Below, piece by piece: positions 8,292 through 13,643 of a stretch of DNA of 13,643 nt; within the stretch, counting starts at the first letter, position 1, and every line of letters begins with the position of its first letter. This stretch comes from Nitrospirota bacterium (lineage in GTDB: Bacteria > Nitrospirota > 9FT-COMBO-42-15 > HDB-SIOI813), in the NCBI GenBank assembly GCA_016214375.1, contig JACROQ010000102.1, positions 1 through 13,643 of the forward strand, in the 5' to 3' direction. The notes under the pieces were generated by a model, which saw nothing but the letters and a program-made list of their open reading frames with translations, had not been told where the DNA came from and ran no database searches. The translations under genes were made by a program, and so were the position numbers.

Positions 8292-9305
8292 TTAATGGAT
8301 AATTTCTATGGCAACCTTTGGATGCCCTTTAAGACCGGAAGAGAGGCCGATATGGCCATCATCCCCCATGATAATCCCCTCCACCTCAGGCAGGGATTCC
8401 AGGAGCTTAAACCCCTTTTCAGGTTCCATTGCAAAGATCGCCGTGGAGATAGCGTCCGCCGTAGTCGAATCCTTTGCAATGACGGAGACACTCTGGTTCC
8501 CGCGGCTTGGGTGCAGGGTATCCGGGGAGAGGACATGATGATACCGGATGCCATTTTTCATAAAGAAGCGTTCATAATCTCCTGAGGTGGAGATCGCCAT
8601 ATCTGAAAGGTGTACCTGTGCCATGATCCCCTCTTTTTTCCGGGGGTGTTTGATCCCTATATTCCATGTACTCCCATCCGGCCTTTTGCCGAAGACCCTC
8701 AGATCTCCTGCAACGGCAATGATACCCGATCTTATTCCGTGTCTTAGCAAGACATTATAGGCATAATCTGCGGCAAACCCCTTCCCGATCCCCCCCAGAT
8801 TGATCCTCATCCCCCTCTCTTTAAGGAAAATGGTGTCTGCTGTATCGTCCACAAGGATATTTTTCAGGTCTATCAAAGGCCGTATGGCCTCTAATTCCTG
8901 ATCAGACGGGATCCTGTCGGACTCTGTCACATTCCACAGGTCTATGGCTGGTCCGAGGGCTATATTAAACGCCCCTCCGGACAGGTGAGCGAATTCGAGC
9001 GCCTTTTTGACAACAAGGATCAGGTCTTTGTGTACCTTTACCGGAGAAAGCCATGCAGCGGCATTGACCCTGGATATATCGGAGGAAGGTATATAAGTGC
9101 TCATGATTTCTTCAAGACGCCGGATTTCTTTAAATGCGGCGGTCATGGCCTCTTCCGCCCTTTCTTCATCCTGTGCAACGACCGTAATCTCCACGACAGT
9201 CCCCATGAGCATCTGCGATCTCTTATAGATATGAACCGATGGGGTGCAGGCATGGGCAAACATGATGACCAGTAAAAGGATAGGCAGAGATTTTGAAAAT
9301 CGCAT
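8292..9305 (-). CDS. apbE: FAD:protein FMN transferase ApbE (lipoprotein)
   Basis: The product has 337 residues, typical for ApbE. The enzyme splits FAD and attaches FMN covalently to a Ser/Thr on target proteins such as RnfG or NqrC-type FMN-binding subunits, on the outer face of the inner membrane. The N-terminus MRFSKSLPILLLVIMFAHAC ends in a lipobox-like AHAC (Cys20). Family signatures follow: MGTVVEI (34-40), GGAFNIALGPAIDLWN (110-125), INLGGIGKGFAAD (168-180), AVAGDLRVFG (197-206), AISTSGDYERFF (237-248), HHVLSPDT and TTADAISTA (281-289) with the metal-binding Asp284. GGGAG-like sequence at the end of the permease gene serves as its ribosome binding site, and the gap to that gene is 3 nt. 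No flavinylation-target protein (FMN-binding domain) is seen in the window. Confidence 0.96.
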   Translation of the reverse strand: MRFSKSLPILLLVIMFAHACTPSVHIYKRSQMLMGTVVEITVVAQDEERAEEAMTAAFKEIRRLEEIMSTYIPSSDISRVNAAAWLSPVKVHKDLILVVKKALEFAHLSGGAFNIALGPAIDLWNVTESDRIPSDQELEAIRPLIDLKNILVDDTADTIFLKERGMRINLGGIGKGFAADYAYNVLLRHGIRSGIIAVAGDLRVFGKRPDGSTWNIGIKHPRKKEGIMAQVHLSDMAISTSGDYERFFMKNGIRYHHVLSPDTLHPSRGNQSVSVIAKDSTTADAISTAIFAMEPEKGFKLLESLPEVEGIIMGDDGHIGLSSGLKGHPKVAIEIIH

Positions 9306-9308
9306 CCC

Positions 9309-10430
9309 CTATAGCTCCCGTTTGTATGAAAGGGTGGCGATGGAGAGTGTCACACCGGCAAAGATGGCGAGAAAGAGGATATCCCCCTCGATGCCCCTGA
9401 GACTCTCTCCTTTAAAAAGGATCGTTCTGAGGGCATGGACAGAGTATCTCTCGGGGTTTACCTTCGCGAAGGCCTTCAGCCAGCCCGGGAAACTTTCAAC
9501 AGGATAAATGGCGCCGCTTGGAAAGAAGAAGATGACATTTAAAAAGCCACCGAGCACCCCGACAATCCTCGGATGGTTTGCCCGTCCAAGGATCACAAAC
9601 ATCATCCCGATGAGTCCCAGCGTAGACAGGATGATGATCAGGACGGCAGAGAGCAGGGCATAAAGAGAAAGGGTGTTCCAGATATAAATCCCGGATATGA
9701 AGGTGGCCAGAAACAGGACCAGGATTGCAATAATGGTGGTGATGATAACGCCGCTGAGGACAAGCCCTAAGACAATGTCCGTCTTGGAAAGAGGGGTCAG
9801 GAGGTAGCTTTCGTCAATACCCAGGAATTTATCCATGACCGTGTTGAACGCCCCTGTAGTCATGGCGCCGAGAAAGATGGCCATGATGATCACACCGGGG
9901 ATCAGTGTCTGATCATAATCCACCCTTTTATACAGCTCGATATCCCTTACAATGACCCGTTCGTCCCGCTCTCTGACAGGGATGAACTCGGATTCTATAT
10001 TGGCCATGGCAGAGACGATGATGGCCCTCAACGTCCTGGCAGAAATGGTCTCCGTATTGTCGAGGAAAAGACCCGTATCTCCTCCCTGTCCCCATGTCAT
10101 CTTCCTGCTGAAATCCTGCGGGAGTATCAAAGCCCCCTTATATCTCCCATCCCTTACCCCTGCTAAGGCCTTGCCCTGATCGGTTTCCTTAAATATGCGG
10201 ATGGTACCCGCCCCCTCTTCAATGGCATGGAGAAGCTCCACTGCACGGGAGGCGTAGGGTCCATTGTCTAAGTTTACGATGACTAAAGAGAGATTTTTTA
10301 ACTCCCCCTGAAAGGAGTTTCCCAGGATTAAAAGATAGAGGAGGGGCATAAGCACACTCGAGAGGATCACCAGGGGATTTCTTGTAAACCTCCGAAGGTC
10401 CCTCTCTACAACGGCAAGTAATTGGGTCAT
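9309..10430 (-). CDS. ABC-2 type transporter permease (ABC2_membrane_3-like)
   Basis: The product has 373 residues with the ABC-2 exporter layout. A first membrane helix lies near 20-38 (VILSSVLMPLLYLLILG). A large extracytoplasmic domain follows (about 40-172, containing LSLVIVNLDNGPYASRAVELL). Then come about five C-terminal helices near 176-194, 217-246, 254-281, 288-304 and 350-367, with the FFFPSGAIYPVESFPGWLKAF segment typical of these permeases. It is expected to export a substrate (lipid, drug or polysaccharide-like) together with an ATPase. No ATP-binding subunit is encoded next to it, and the downstream neighbour is apbE, so its partner and substrate are unknown. An in-frame stop just upstream fixes ATG at 10430 as the first possible ATG. 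No good Shine-Dalgarno is seen. Confidence 0.9.
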   Translation of the reverse strand: MTQLLAVVERDLRRFTRNPLVILSSVLMPLLYLLILGNSFQGELKNLSLVIVNLDNGPYASRAVELLHAIEEGAGTIRIFKETDQGKALAGVRDGRYKGALILPQDFSRKMTWGQGGDTGLFLDNTETISARTLRAIIVSAMANIESEFIPVRERDERVIVRDIELYKRVDYDQTLIPGVIIMAIFLGAMTTGAFNTVMDKFLGIDESYLLTPLSKTDIVLGLVLSGVIITTIIAILVLFLATFISGIYIWNTLSLYALLSAVLIIILSTLGLIGMMFVILGRANHPRIVGVLGGFLNVIFFFPSGAIYPVESFPGWLKAFAKVNPERYSVHALRTILFKGESLRGIEGDILFLAIFAGVTLSIATLSYKREL

Positions 10431-10448
10431 GTTGTTAATTGGGGTGTT

Positions 10449-10994
10449 TCATTCAGCAATATCGCTGAATTTTGTACGCCACTCCCTGTGGGCCTGGGTC
10501 AGGACATCAAAAAACTTGTCAACTTCACTCTTGTTTTCGGAAATCCATTGAGCGATATTTCTCCAGGGTCTGTTCATAGCGTCCTGATGGCCAGTCCCTG
10601 CCTCAGATGCCTTTTTTATTTCACGCATGGTGAGTTCTATCGCGTAATATTGTTTTGAGGCCGGTCCTGGATAAGAGGTCTTCCTGATATCCTTTATATC
10701 CACAAACATCATGGAATAGGGTTGCTTCTTATTATTCCCATCCTTCTGGCAGGTTACCCCTGCATCTGAGATCTTACAGCTTTCCTGTCCCCCGCGGGTT
10801 GACAGATAAAATGTCCCGTAGTTTTTGCCCGCTTTCTTCGACTCTTCTATCCTTTTCTGGCGCTCTATCTCTAACCTGCGTTTTGTTTCTTCCTCTTTGA
10901 TCCTCATCAGTTCTATCTGTTGCATCTCTTTCCGTTCTTCGTCAATTTCCGTCCCGGTGAGGTGAAACGGTTCTTCCGAGTATTCTAATTCCAT
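10449..10994 (-). CDS. Unrecognised protein with charged coiled-coil region (possibly 3' part of a frameshifted gene)
   Basis: The family is not recognised. Starting at ATG 10994 it gives 181 residues (MELEYSEEPFHL...). The frame is open to a TTG at 11048, which would give 199. No convincing ribosome binding site precedes either start. A charged, probably coiled-coil helix (EIDEERKEMQQIELMRIKEE..., running to KKAGKNYG) is followed by a possibly globular part with two cysteines (CKISDAGVTC) and a helical, tryptophan-containing tail (PWRNIAQWISENKSEVDKFF). It lacks a signal peptide of its own. The upstream frame, which does have a signal peptide, ends at 10999, four bases before this ATG. Reading one base further joins the two frames, so they may be a single secreted protein of about 315 residues. 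The permease gene starts 18 nt downstream. Confidence 0.6.
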   Translation of the reverse strand: MELEYSEEPFHLTGTEIDEERKEMQQIELMRIKEEETKRRLEIERQKRIEESKKAGKNYGTFYLSTRGGQESCKISDAGVTCQKDGNNKKQPYSMMFVDIKDIRKTSYPGPASKQYYAIELTMREIKKASEAGTGHQDAMNRPWRNIAQWISENKSEVDKFFDVLTQAHREWRTKFSDIAE

Positions 10995-10998
10995 ACCG

Positions 10999-11406
10999 TC
11001 ATAACGGTTTCCAGAGAGGCGGCACTTCTGGAGGATACTGCCACACAAACTGCGCCTGCTTAAACTTCATACCCATATTCATCTCTTTGATCTCTGTAAT
11101 CTTAACCCGTATATCCGCATTCTGGGATGAGATTAAAAAGTCTTTGGTTCCGGTGCGTTTTAAGGACTTTAATTTCGATGCAGTGGCCCGGGCTGTTAGA
11201 TTGCCATCCGCATCCCACATCCCCTGTGCCAAGCCTTTCTCAAATCCCCCCTTTTGCAGGCGGAAGGTAAACCTGGCCTCTTCTTTTATGATGTGATTGT
11301 AGATTTCCCGTTCAGCGATCGCAGGGTCAATATCCTTATACCCGGCAAATGAGACCGGCGTCCAGAAAAGAGACAAAGCCGTAAACAGTGCAAGGAAGTA
11401 AATCAT
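10999..11406 (-). CDS. Exported protein of unknown function (possibly 5' part of a frameshifted gene)
   Basis: The product has 135 residues and no recognised family. The N-terminus MIYFLALFTALSLFWTPVSFA is a good Sec signal peptide, with cleavage likely after Ala21, so it should be exported. The mature part is small and basic (KLKSLKRTGTKDFLISSQ, IRVKITEIKEMNMGMKFK) and ends in a proline-rich stretch (YPPEVPPLWKPL). It has the best ribosome binding site in the operon: AAAGGAGG at 11416-11423. That makes it the likely first gene of the long minus-strand operon. Net one-base removal before the stop at 10999 would fuse it to the next frame. Confidence 0.65.
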   Translation of the reverse strand: MIYFLALFTALSLFWTPVSFAGYKDIDPAIAEREIYNHIIKEEARFTFRLQKGGFEKGLAQGMWDADGNLTARATASKLKSLKRTGTKDFLISSQNADIRVKITEIKEMNMGMKFKQAQFVWQYPPEVPPLWKPL

Positions 11407-11415
11407 CCCCGGAAA

Positions 11416-11423
11416 CCTCCTTT
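11416..11423 (-). promoter_or_regulatory. Strong ribosome binding site of the first operon gene
   Basis: The minus strand reads AAAGGAGG, then 9 nt, then ATG at 11406. It is close to the anti-Shine-Dalgarno complement and stronger than sites of most downstream genes. It supports the chosen start. Confidence 0.75.
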
Positions 11424-11433
11424 AGCTTTTTCA

Positions 11434-11522
11434 CATGAAAATACCAAAGCTGTCATTCTGAGCGAAGCGAAGAATCTGACACTTCAGACCCTTTGCCTCC
11501 GGCTCAGGGTGACATTTTCATG
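11434..11522. repeat. Imperfect inverted repeat of dispersed (REP-like) type in the operon leader
   Basis: Inner arms TGTCATTCTGAGC (11451-11463) and GCTCAGGGTGACA (11502-11514) match at 11 of 13 positions as an inverted repeat. Outer arms CATGAAAA (11434-11441) and TTTTCATG (11515-11522) are perfect. The phrase TGTCATTCTGAGCGAAGCGA is one I recall as a widespread dispersed intergenic repeat in many environmental bacterial genomes. That is from memory and not searched. It lies between the predicted promoter and the ribosome binding site, so it would be part of the mRNA leader. Confidence 0.7.
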
Positions 11523-11571
11523 ATTCTTTGCGAGCTTTAGCTCATAGATATTTCATTAGACAACCTCGCCT

Positions 11572-11600
11572 AAAATAGCAACAGGATATTTTTTTGTCAA
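11572..11600 (-). promoter_or_regulatory. Predicted sigma70-type promoter for the long operon
   Basis: On the minus strand a perfect TTGACA (-35, 11595-11600) is followed after exactly 17 bp by TATTTT (-10, 11572-11577, 4 of 6 matches). Transcription would begin near 11565, giving a leader of about 160 nt before the ATG at 11406. The -10 is imperfect, so strength is uncertain. Confidence 0.5.
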
Positions 11601-11613
11601 ATGGGGACACAAT

Positions 11614-11754
11614 TTACTTGCAATTTTGCATTTGAACTGCAAAATTGCAAGTATGCCAAATCCTTTCCAGAATTTCCTCAGGGCATTGGCGGCGAGGAGC
11701 GCTCAACTTCTTGATCTTTCTGACTTCTCGCGTGACCTTTCTCCGCCCGGCCAT
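11614..11754 (-). other. Doubtful 46-codon ORF
   Basis: The frame begins MAGRRKVTREVRKIKKLSA and ends MQNCK. It has no visible ribosome binding site, and its last third is made by the perfect hairpin at 11615-11653. It is basic in the first half and matches no family I recognise. It may be a remnant of a mobile or repeat element rather than a gene. The stop lies just upstream of the predicted operon promoter. Confidence 0.15.
11615..11653. repeat. Perfect 16-bp inverted repeat with 7-nt loop
   Basis: Arms TACTTGCAATTTTGCA (11615-11630) and TGCAAAATTGCAAGTA (11638-11653) are exactly complementary around TTTGAAC. There is no T-tract on either side, so it is not an ordinary intrinsic terminator. 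It sits 15 nt upstream of the predicted -35 of the long operon and about 210 nt upstream of mntA. It could be a regulator-binding site, a mobile-element end or a member of a dispersed hairpin family; sequence alone does not decide. Confidence 0.85.
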
Positions 11755-11865
11755 GGCGATGATCCGGTAAAAGATTTATAGAAAAAATAAGCCTGTTAAT
11801 ATAGAATAATACAAAACGCTAAAAAAAAGAAACAGGGACTTACTCGGGATATTGGGGTCGTAACG

Positions 11866-12150
11866 ATGAAGACAGTAGAACTATTGAAGAGACGTGAACG
11901 GGAAATCAAGGAAAGGTTTGGTGTAAAAAAGATCGGGATATTCGGTTCCCATGTGAGGGGTGAGGAAAGAACTGACAGTGATGTAGACGTTTTGGTTGAG
12001 TTCAGGGAGGGATATGCAACATTTGATAACTTCATGGAACTCAAGTTCCTTCTTGAAGAACTGTTTACCAGGTCAGTTGATATGGTAACTGTAGATGCAC
12101 TCCGGCCACGGCTAAGAGAGGCAATCCTGCAAGAGGTCAGTTATGTATAG
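11866..12150 (+). CDS. mntA: MntA-type nucleotidyltransferase antitoxin
   Basis: The product has 94 residues, typical for a minimal nucleotidyltransferase (MNT domain). The active site is intact: IFGSHVRGEERTDSDVDVLVEF (from residue 25), with GS at 27-28 and the metal-binding acidic pair D39 and D41. A further candidate Asp72 is in SVDMV. In HepT-MntA toxin-antitoxin pairs this protein adds AMP to a tyrosine of the HEPN RNase toxin and silences it. The C-terminal ILQEVSYV overlaps the start of the toxin frame by 8 nt, the usual arrangement. Here that toxin frame is broken, so the antitoxin appears orphaned. The Shine-Dalgarno (GGGG about 8 nt before ATG) is weak. It is transcribed on the opposite strand to the long operon, with an AT-rich upstream stretch. 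Confidence 0.88.
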   Translation: MKTVELLKRREREIKERFGVKKIGIFGSHVRGEERTDSDVDVLVEFREGYATFDNFMELKFLLEELFTRSVDMVTVDALRPRLREAILQEVSYV

Positions 12151-12190
12151 GGATTATGTGCTGTATCTTAATGTAAAAAGTCCATTTTAG
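12143..12190 (+). pseudogene. hepT: Truncated HepT (HEPN/DUF86) toxin, first ~10 codons only
   Basis: The ATG at 12143 overlaps the end of mntA and reads MYRDYVLYLN. This fits the start of DUF86/HepT toxins, which commonly begin (M)xRDYxLYLxDIL. After Asn10 the match ends, the frame reads VKSPF, and a TAG follows at 12188-12190. The rest, including the RX4HXY RNase motif, is absent from the following bases. The break is therefore a deletion or insertion near 12172. The identification rests on ten residues plus the diagnostic overlap with mntA. Confidence 0.75.
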
Positions 12191-12461
12191 TGCCATTCCC
12201 CCTATACACCTATCAAAAGGTTTCTATAATAGCGGGCCCCCCGGCTTTGTTGCTCTTTTTATGGAAAGATCACCGGCTTTGAGGCCCTGAGCCCCGTTCC
12301 AAATCATCCCCCCCTTTAGAAAAGAGGGGCAAGGGGGGATTTGATTCTCCCGAATCCATAGCTACCTAGCTCGTCTCCATTAATCCACGCGATCTATCTA
12401 TCCACAAACCCCCTGGACTTGGCGATGACCTCAAGATGGGATGAGGGAGGGACTGTAGGGT
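12191..12461. other. Gene-free spacer between broken hepT and IS remnant
   Basis: No credible ORF is seen on either strand. The stretch holds a G-tract inverted repeat (12301-12346), a short direct repeat of CCGGCTTTG (near 12237 and 12274) and a small AGCTA/TAGCT palindrome near 12360. It lies between two broken genes and is probably debris from insertion and deletion events. Confidence 0.5.
12301..12346. repeat. C/G-tract inverted repeat of dispersed type
   Basis: The left arm AAATCATCCCCCCCTT (12301-12316) pairs with AAGGGGGGATTTGATT (12331-12346), with one base of slippage, around a loop containing AGAGGGGC. I recall AAATCCCCCC...GGGGGG palindromes as a very common dispersed repeat in bacterial intergenic DNA. 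It may also stop convergent transcription between mntA and the IS remnant. Confidence 0.65.
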
Positions 12462-13567
12462 TTATCCTCTCCTGTATAACGCTCTCCCTCGTTTAGTTCT
12501 CAGCTTACGCTCCATCCGGTCTCGCTCGGAAAGATCGTGGGGAATCCGTCCTCGGGGCGGTGGGGAGGATGCCTCCACCTGCCGCTGCTTCCAGTCTTTC
12601 TGCGGGGCGATCAAACATTCTTTTGTGCCTTCTCTACCATCGGATGGAGCTGGTTGATATCATTCTCCTGCGTGGTCAGTTCTGCCGCCATGATGATCTG
12701 TCCTTCCCCAACCACGGCTTGCCCGTTGTATCCCTGTACATAACCGCTCCGGGTCTTCATGATCCGGCTGTCCGGATCCGTGGGGTTTGCCTTGGCCTCC
12801 GCCGCGGGTTCCCCCGTCGGCTCGTGGGGCTTTCTCCCTCGCTTCTTCCGGCCAGTCTCGGATTCCTCGGCTTCCCGCGCTTCGATCTTCTCTTGCTGCT
12901 GGGCGGCCGCCACTTTGGCCTCTTCTTCCAGCCGCTGCTTACATTCCTGGAGTCTTCTCAGCCGGCTCCGGCGCTCTCGTAACTCCTCAGGCAACTCGTC
13001 TCCTCGTTTGTCCTTGCCGTAGAAATTGTCTTCTTCCCGATCTGTCCTCCCAGCCTCCGTCAGCATCTTCTTAACTTCTTTCTCGATATGCTCATAAGTA
13101 CGGTTGGCTTCCAGTGCGGCGTTGGCAGCGATCTTCGTCCCGTCCAATGCTACAACCCCCACCTTCACCAGTCCGGCTTTGGCACACAGCTTGAGAATAT
13201 CCAAAAAGATCGCTTCCAGCTCCTTCCCGTTCTCCTGCCGGAATCGGGCAATGGGACTATGGTCAGGCACTTGATTGGCTGCGATGACCTTGAACCCGAT
13301 GTCCCGTTCGCACAACCGCTCGATCTGACGGGACGACCGGATCCCGACACTGTACGCATACAGCAAAAGGGCGGTCATCATGGACGGATCAAAGGCCACT
13401 TGCCCCCGTCCATCGGGGCGGTACTTCCAATAAAAAGCCTTTAAGTCCATTTGGGCCACCGCATCAATGATGAACCAAGCCAAGTCTCCTTCCGGCACCC
13501 ATTCCCGAATGCTCGGCGGCATCAAGTAGATTTGATCCCGATCGTATTCCTTGAAATTGTAGGCCAT
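12462..13567 (-). pseudogene. IS1182-family transposase, internally deleted and frameshifted
   Basis: The first frame (13567 to 12611, 318 codons) starts MAYNFKEYDRDQIYLMPPSI, continues with an N-terminal DUF772-like region, then PDHSPIARFR and the catalytic ALDGTKIAANA (D142). A long charged linker and GYVQGYNGQAVVGEGQII follow. It stops after MVEKAQKNV. In a second frame, immediately beyond, the sequence reads IAPQKDWKQRQ (from 12611) and on to RDRMERKLRTKRGRALYRRG with a stop at 12462. This is also IS1182-like, so an internal deletion removed the segment that usually carries LADAGY, the second catalytic Asp. Similarity ends before the usual VEPVFGQIK segment with the catalytic Glu, so the protein should be inactive. 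GGAGGAGGGAG directly precedes the ATG. GC content is visibly higher than in neighbouring genes. Confidence 0.88.
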
Positions 13568-13594
13568 CTCCCTCCTCCTTACCCGTGATGACCC

Positions 13595-13622
13595 ATACTA
13601 TCAGCTCCTTATTCTATTGCAA
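13595..13622 (-). promoter_or_regulatory. Possible transposase promoter
   Basis: The minus strand reads TTGCAA (13617-13622), 16 bp, then TAGTAT (13595-13600), about 30 bp before the transposase ATG. The spacing and boxes are acceptable for sigma70, but both elements deviate from consensus. Confidence 0.35.
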
Positions 13623-13643
13623 GGGATTTGTGCAACAGACTCT

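Larger units (their letters stand above)
12462..13643 (-). mobile_element. Partial IS1182-family insertion sequence
   Basis: The upstream (right) end is retained and contains TTGTGCAACAGACTCT at 13628-13643, which resembles IS1182-type terminal repeats as I recall them. No matching inverted copy is seen between 12150 and 12480, so the left end is lost. The right boundary may lie at or just past the window edge, and no target duplication can be assessed. Confidence 0.75.

Noticed and set aside
11796..12044. Minus-strand ORF of 82 codons opposite mntA
   Set aside because: It mirrors the nucleotidyltransferase frame, which has clear motifs. The product is Ser-rich with no recognisable domain.
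12228..12262. GC-rich GGGCCCCCC followed by a T-rich run, as an intrinsic terminator for mntA
   Set aside because: The G and C runs do not form a proper stem next to the T-run, so it cannot be supported.
12611..13444. Plus-strand ORFs opposite the transposase
   Set aside because: They are Pro/Ser/Arg-rich reverse readings of a GC-rich gene with conserved IS1182 motifs on the other strand.
1..13643. tRNA, rRNA or riboswitch genes
   Set aside because: No cloverleaf, rRNA-like or recognised riboswitch sequence was noticed on either strand by eye; a covariance-model search was not possible.

Overview
This window comes from a Gram-negative-type bacterium. Two predicted lipoproteins (a parvulin isomerase and ApbE) and a heptose-nucleotide synthase point to an outer membrane with heptose-containing LPS. 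The phylum cannot be fixed from the sequence alone. Gene content and moderate GC would fit an environmental lineage such as Desulfobacterota, Nitrospirota or Planctomycetota, but this is a guess.

Positions 1-11406 (minus strand) look like one long operon. Gaps between genes are at most about 37 nt, and one pair overlaps by 4 nt (ATGA). In transcription order it encodes: two small unrecognised proteins that may be one frameshifted gene; an ABC-2 membrane permease with no ATPase beside it; the flavin transferase ApbE; a cytoplasmic protein of about thirteen TPR units; a DHH-DHHA1 phosphoesterase with an N-terminal Rossmann-like domain; a short ribosome-hibernation (HPF/RaiA) protein; the heptose-1-phosphate adenylyltransferase RfaE2; the transcription-repair coupling factor Mfd; and a PpiC/SurA-like lipoprotein isomerase cut by the window edge. 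A consensus TTGACA -35 with 17-bp spacing sits about 165 nt upstream of the first gene.

Positions 11407-11865 are non-coding or nearly so. They hold the operon leader with a dispersed-type inverted repeat, and a perfect 16-bp hairpin inside a doubtful 46-codon ORF.

Positions 11866-13643 are accessory and decayed. A plus-strand MntA-type antitoxin nucleotidyltransferase is intact, but its HepT (HEPN) toxin partner breaks off after about ten codons. Then come roughly 270 nt of gene-free, repeat-bearing DNA and a GC-richer, internally deleted IS1182-family transposase on the minus strand. Its right end is present and its left end is missing.

No clearly new system is demonstrated. The best leads are the orphaned antitoxin with its broken toxin, the perfect hairpin, the paired or frameshifted secreted protein at the operon head, the permease without an ATPase next to ApbE, and the Rossmann-DHH fusion.
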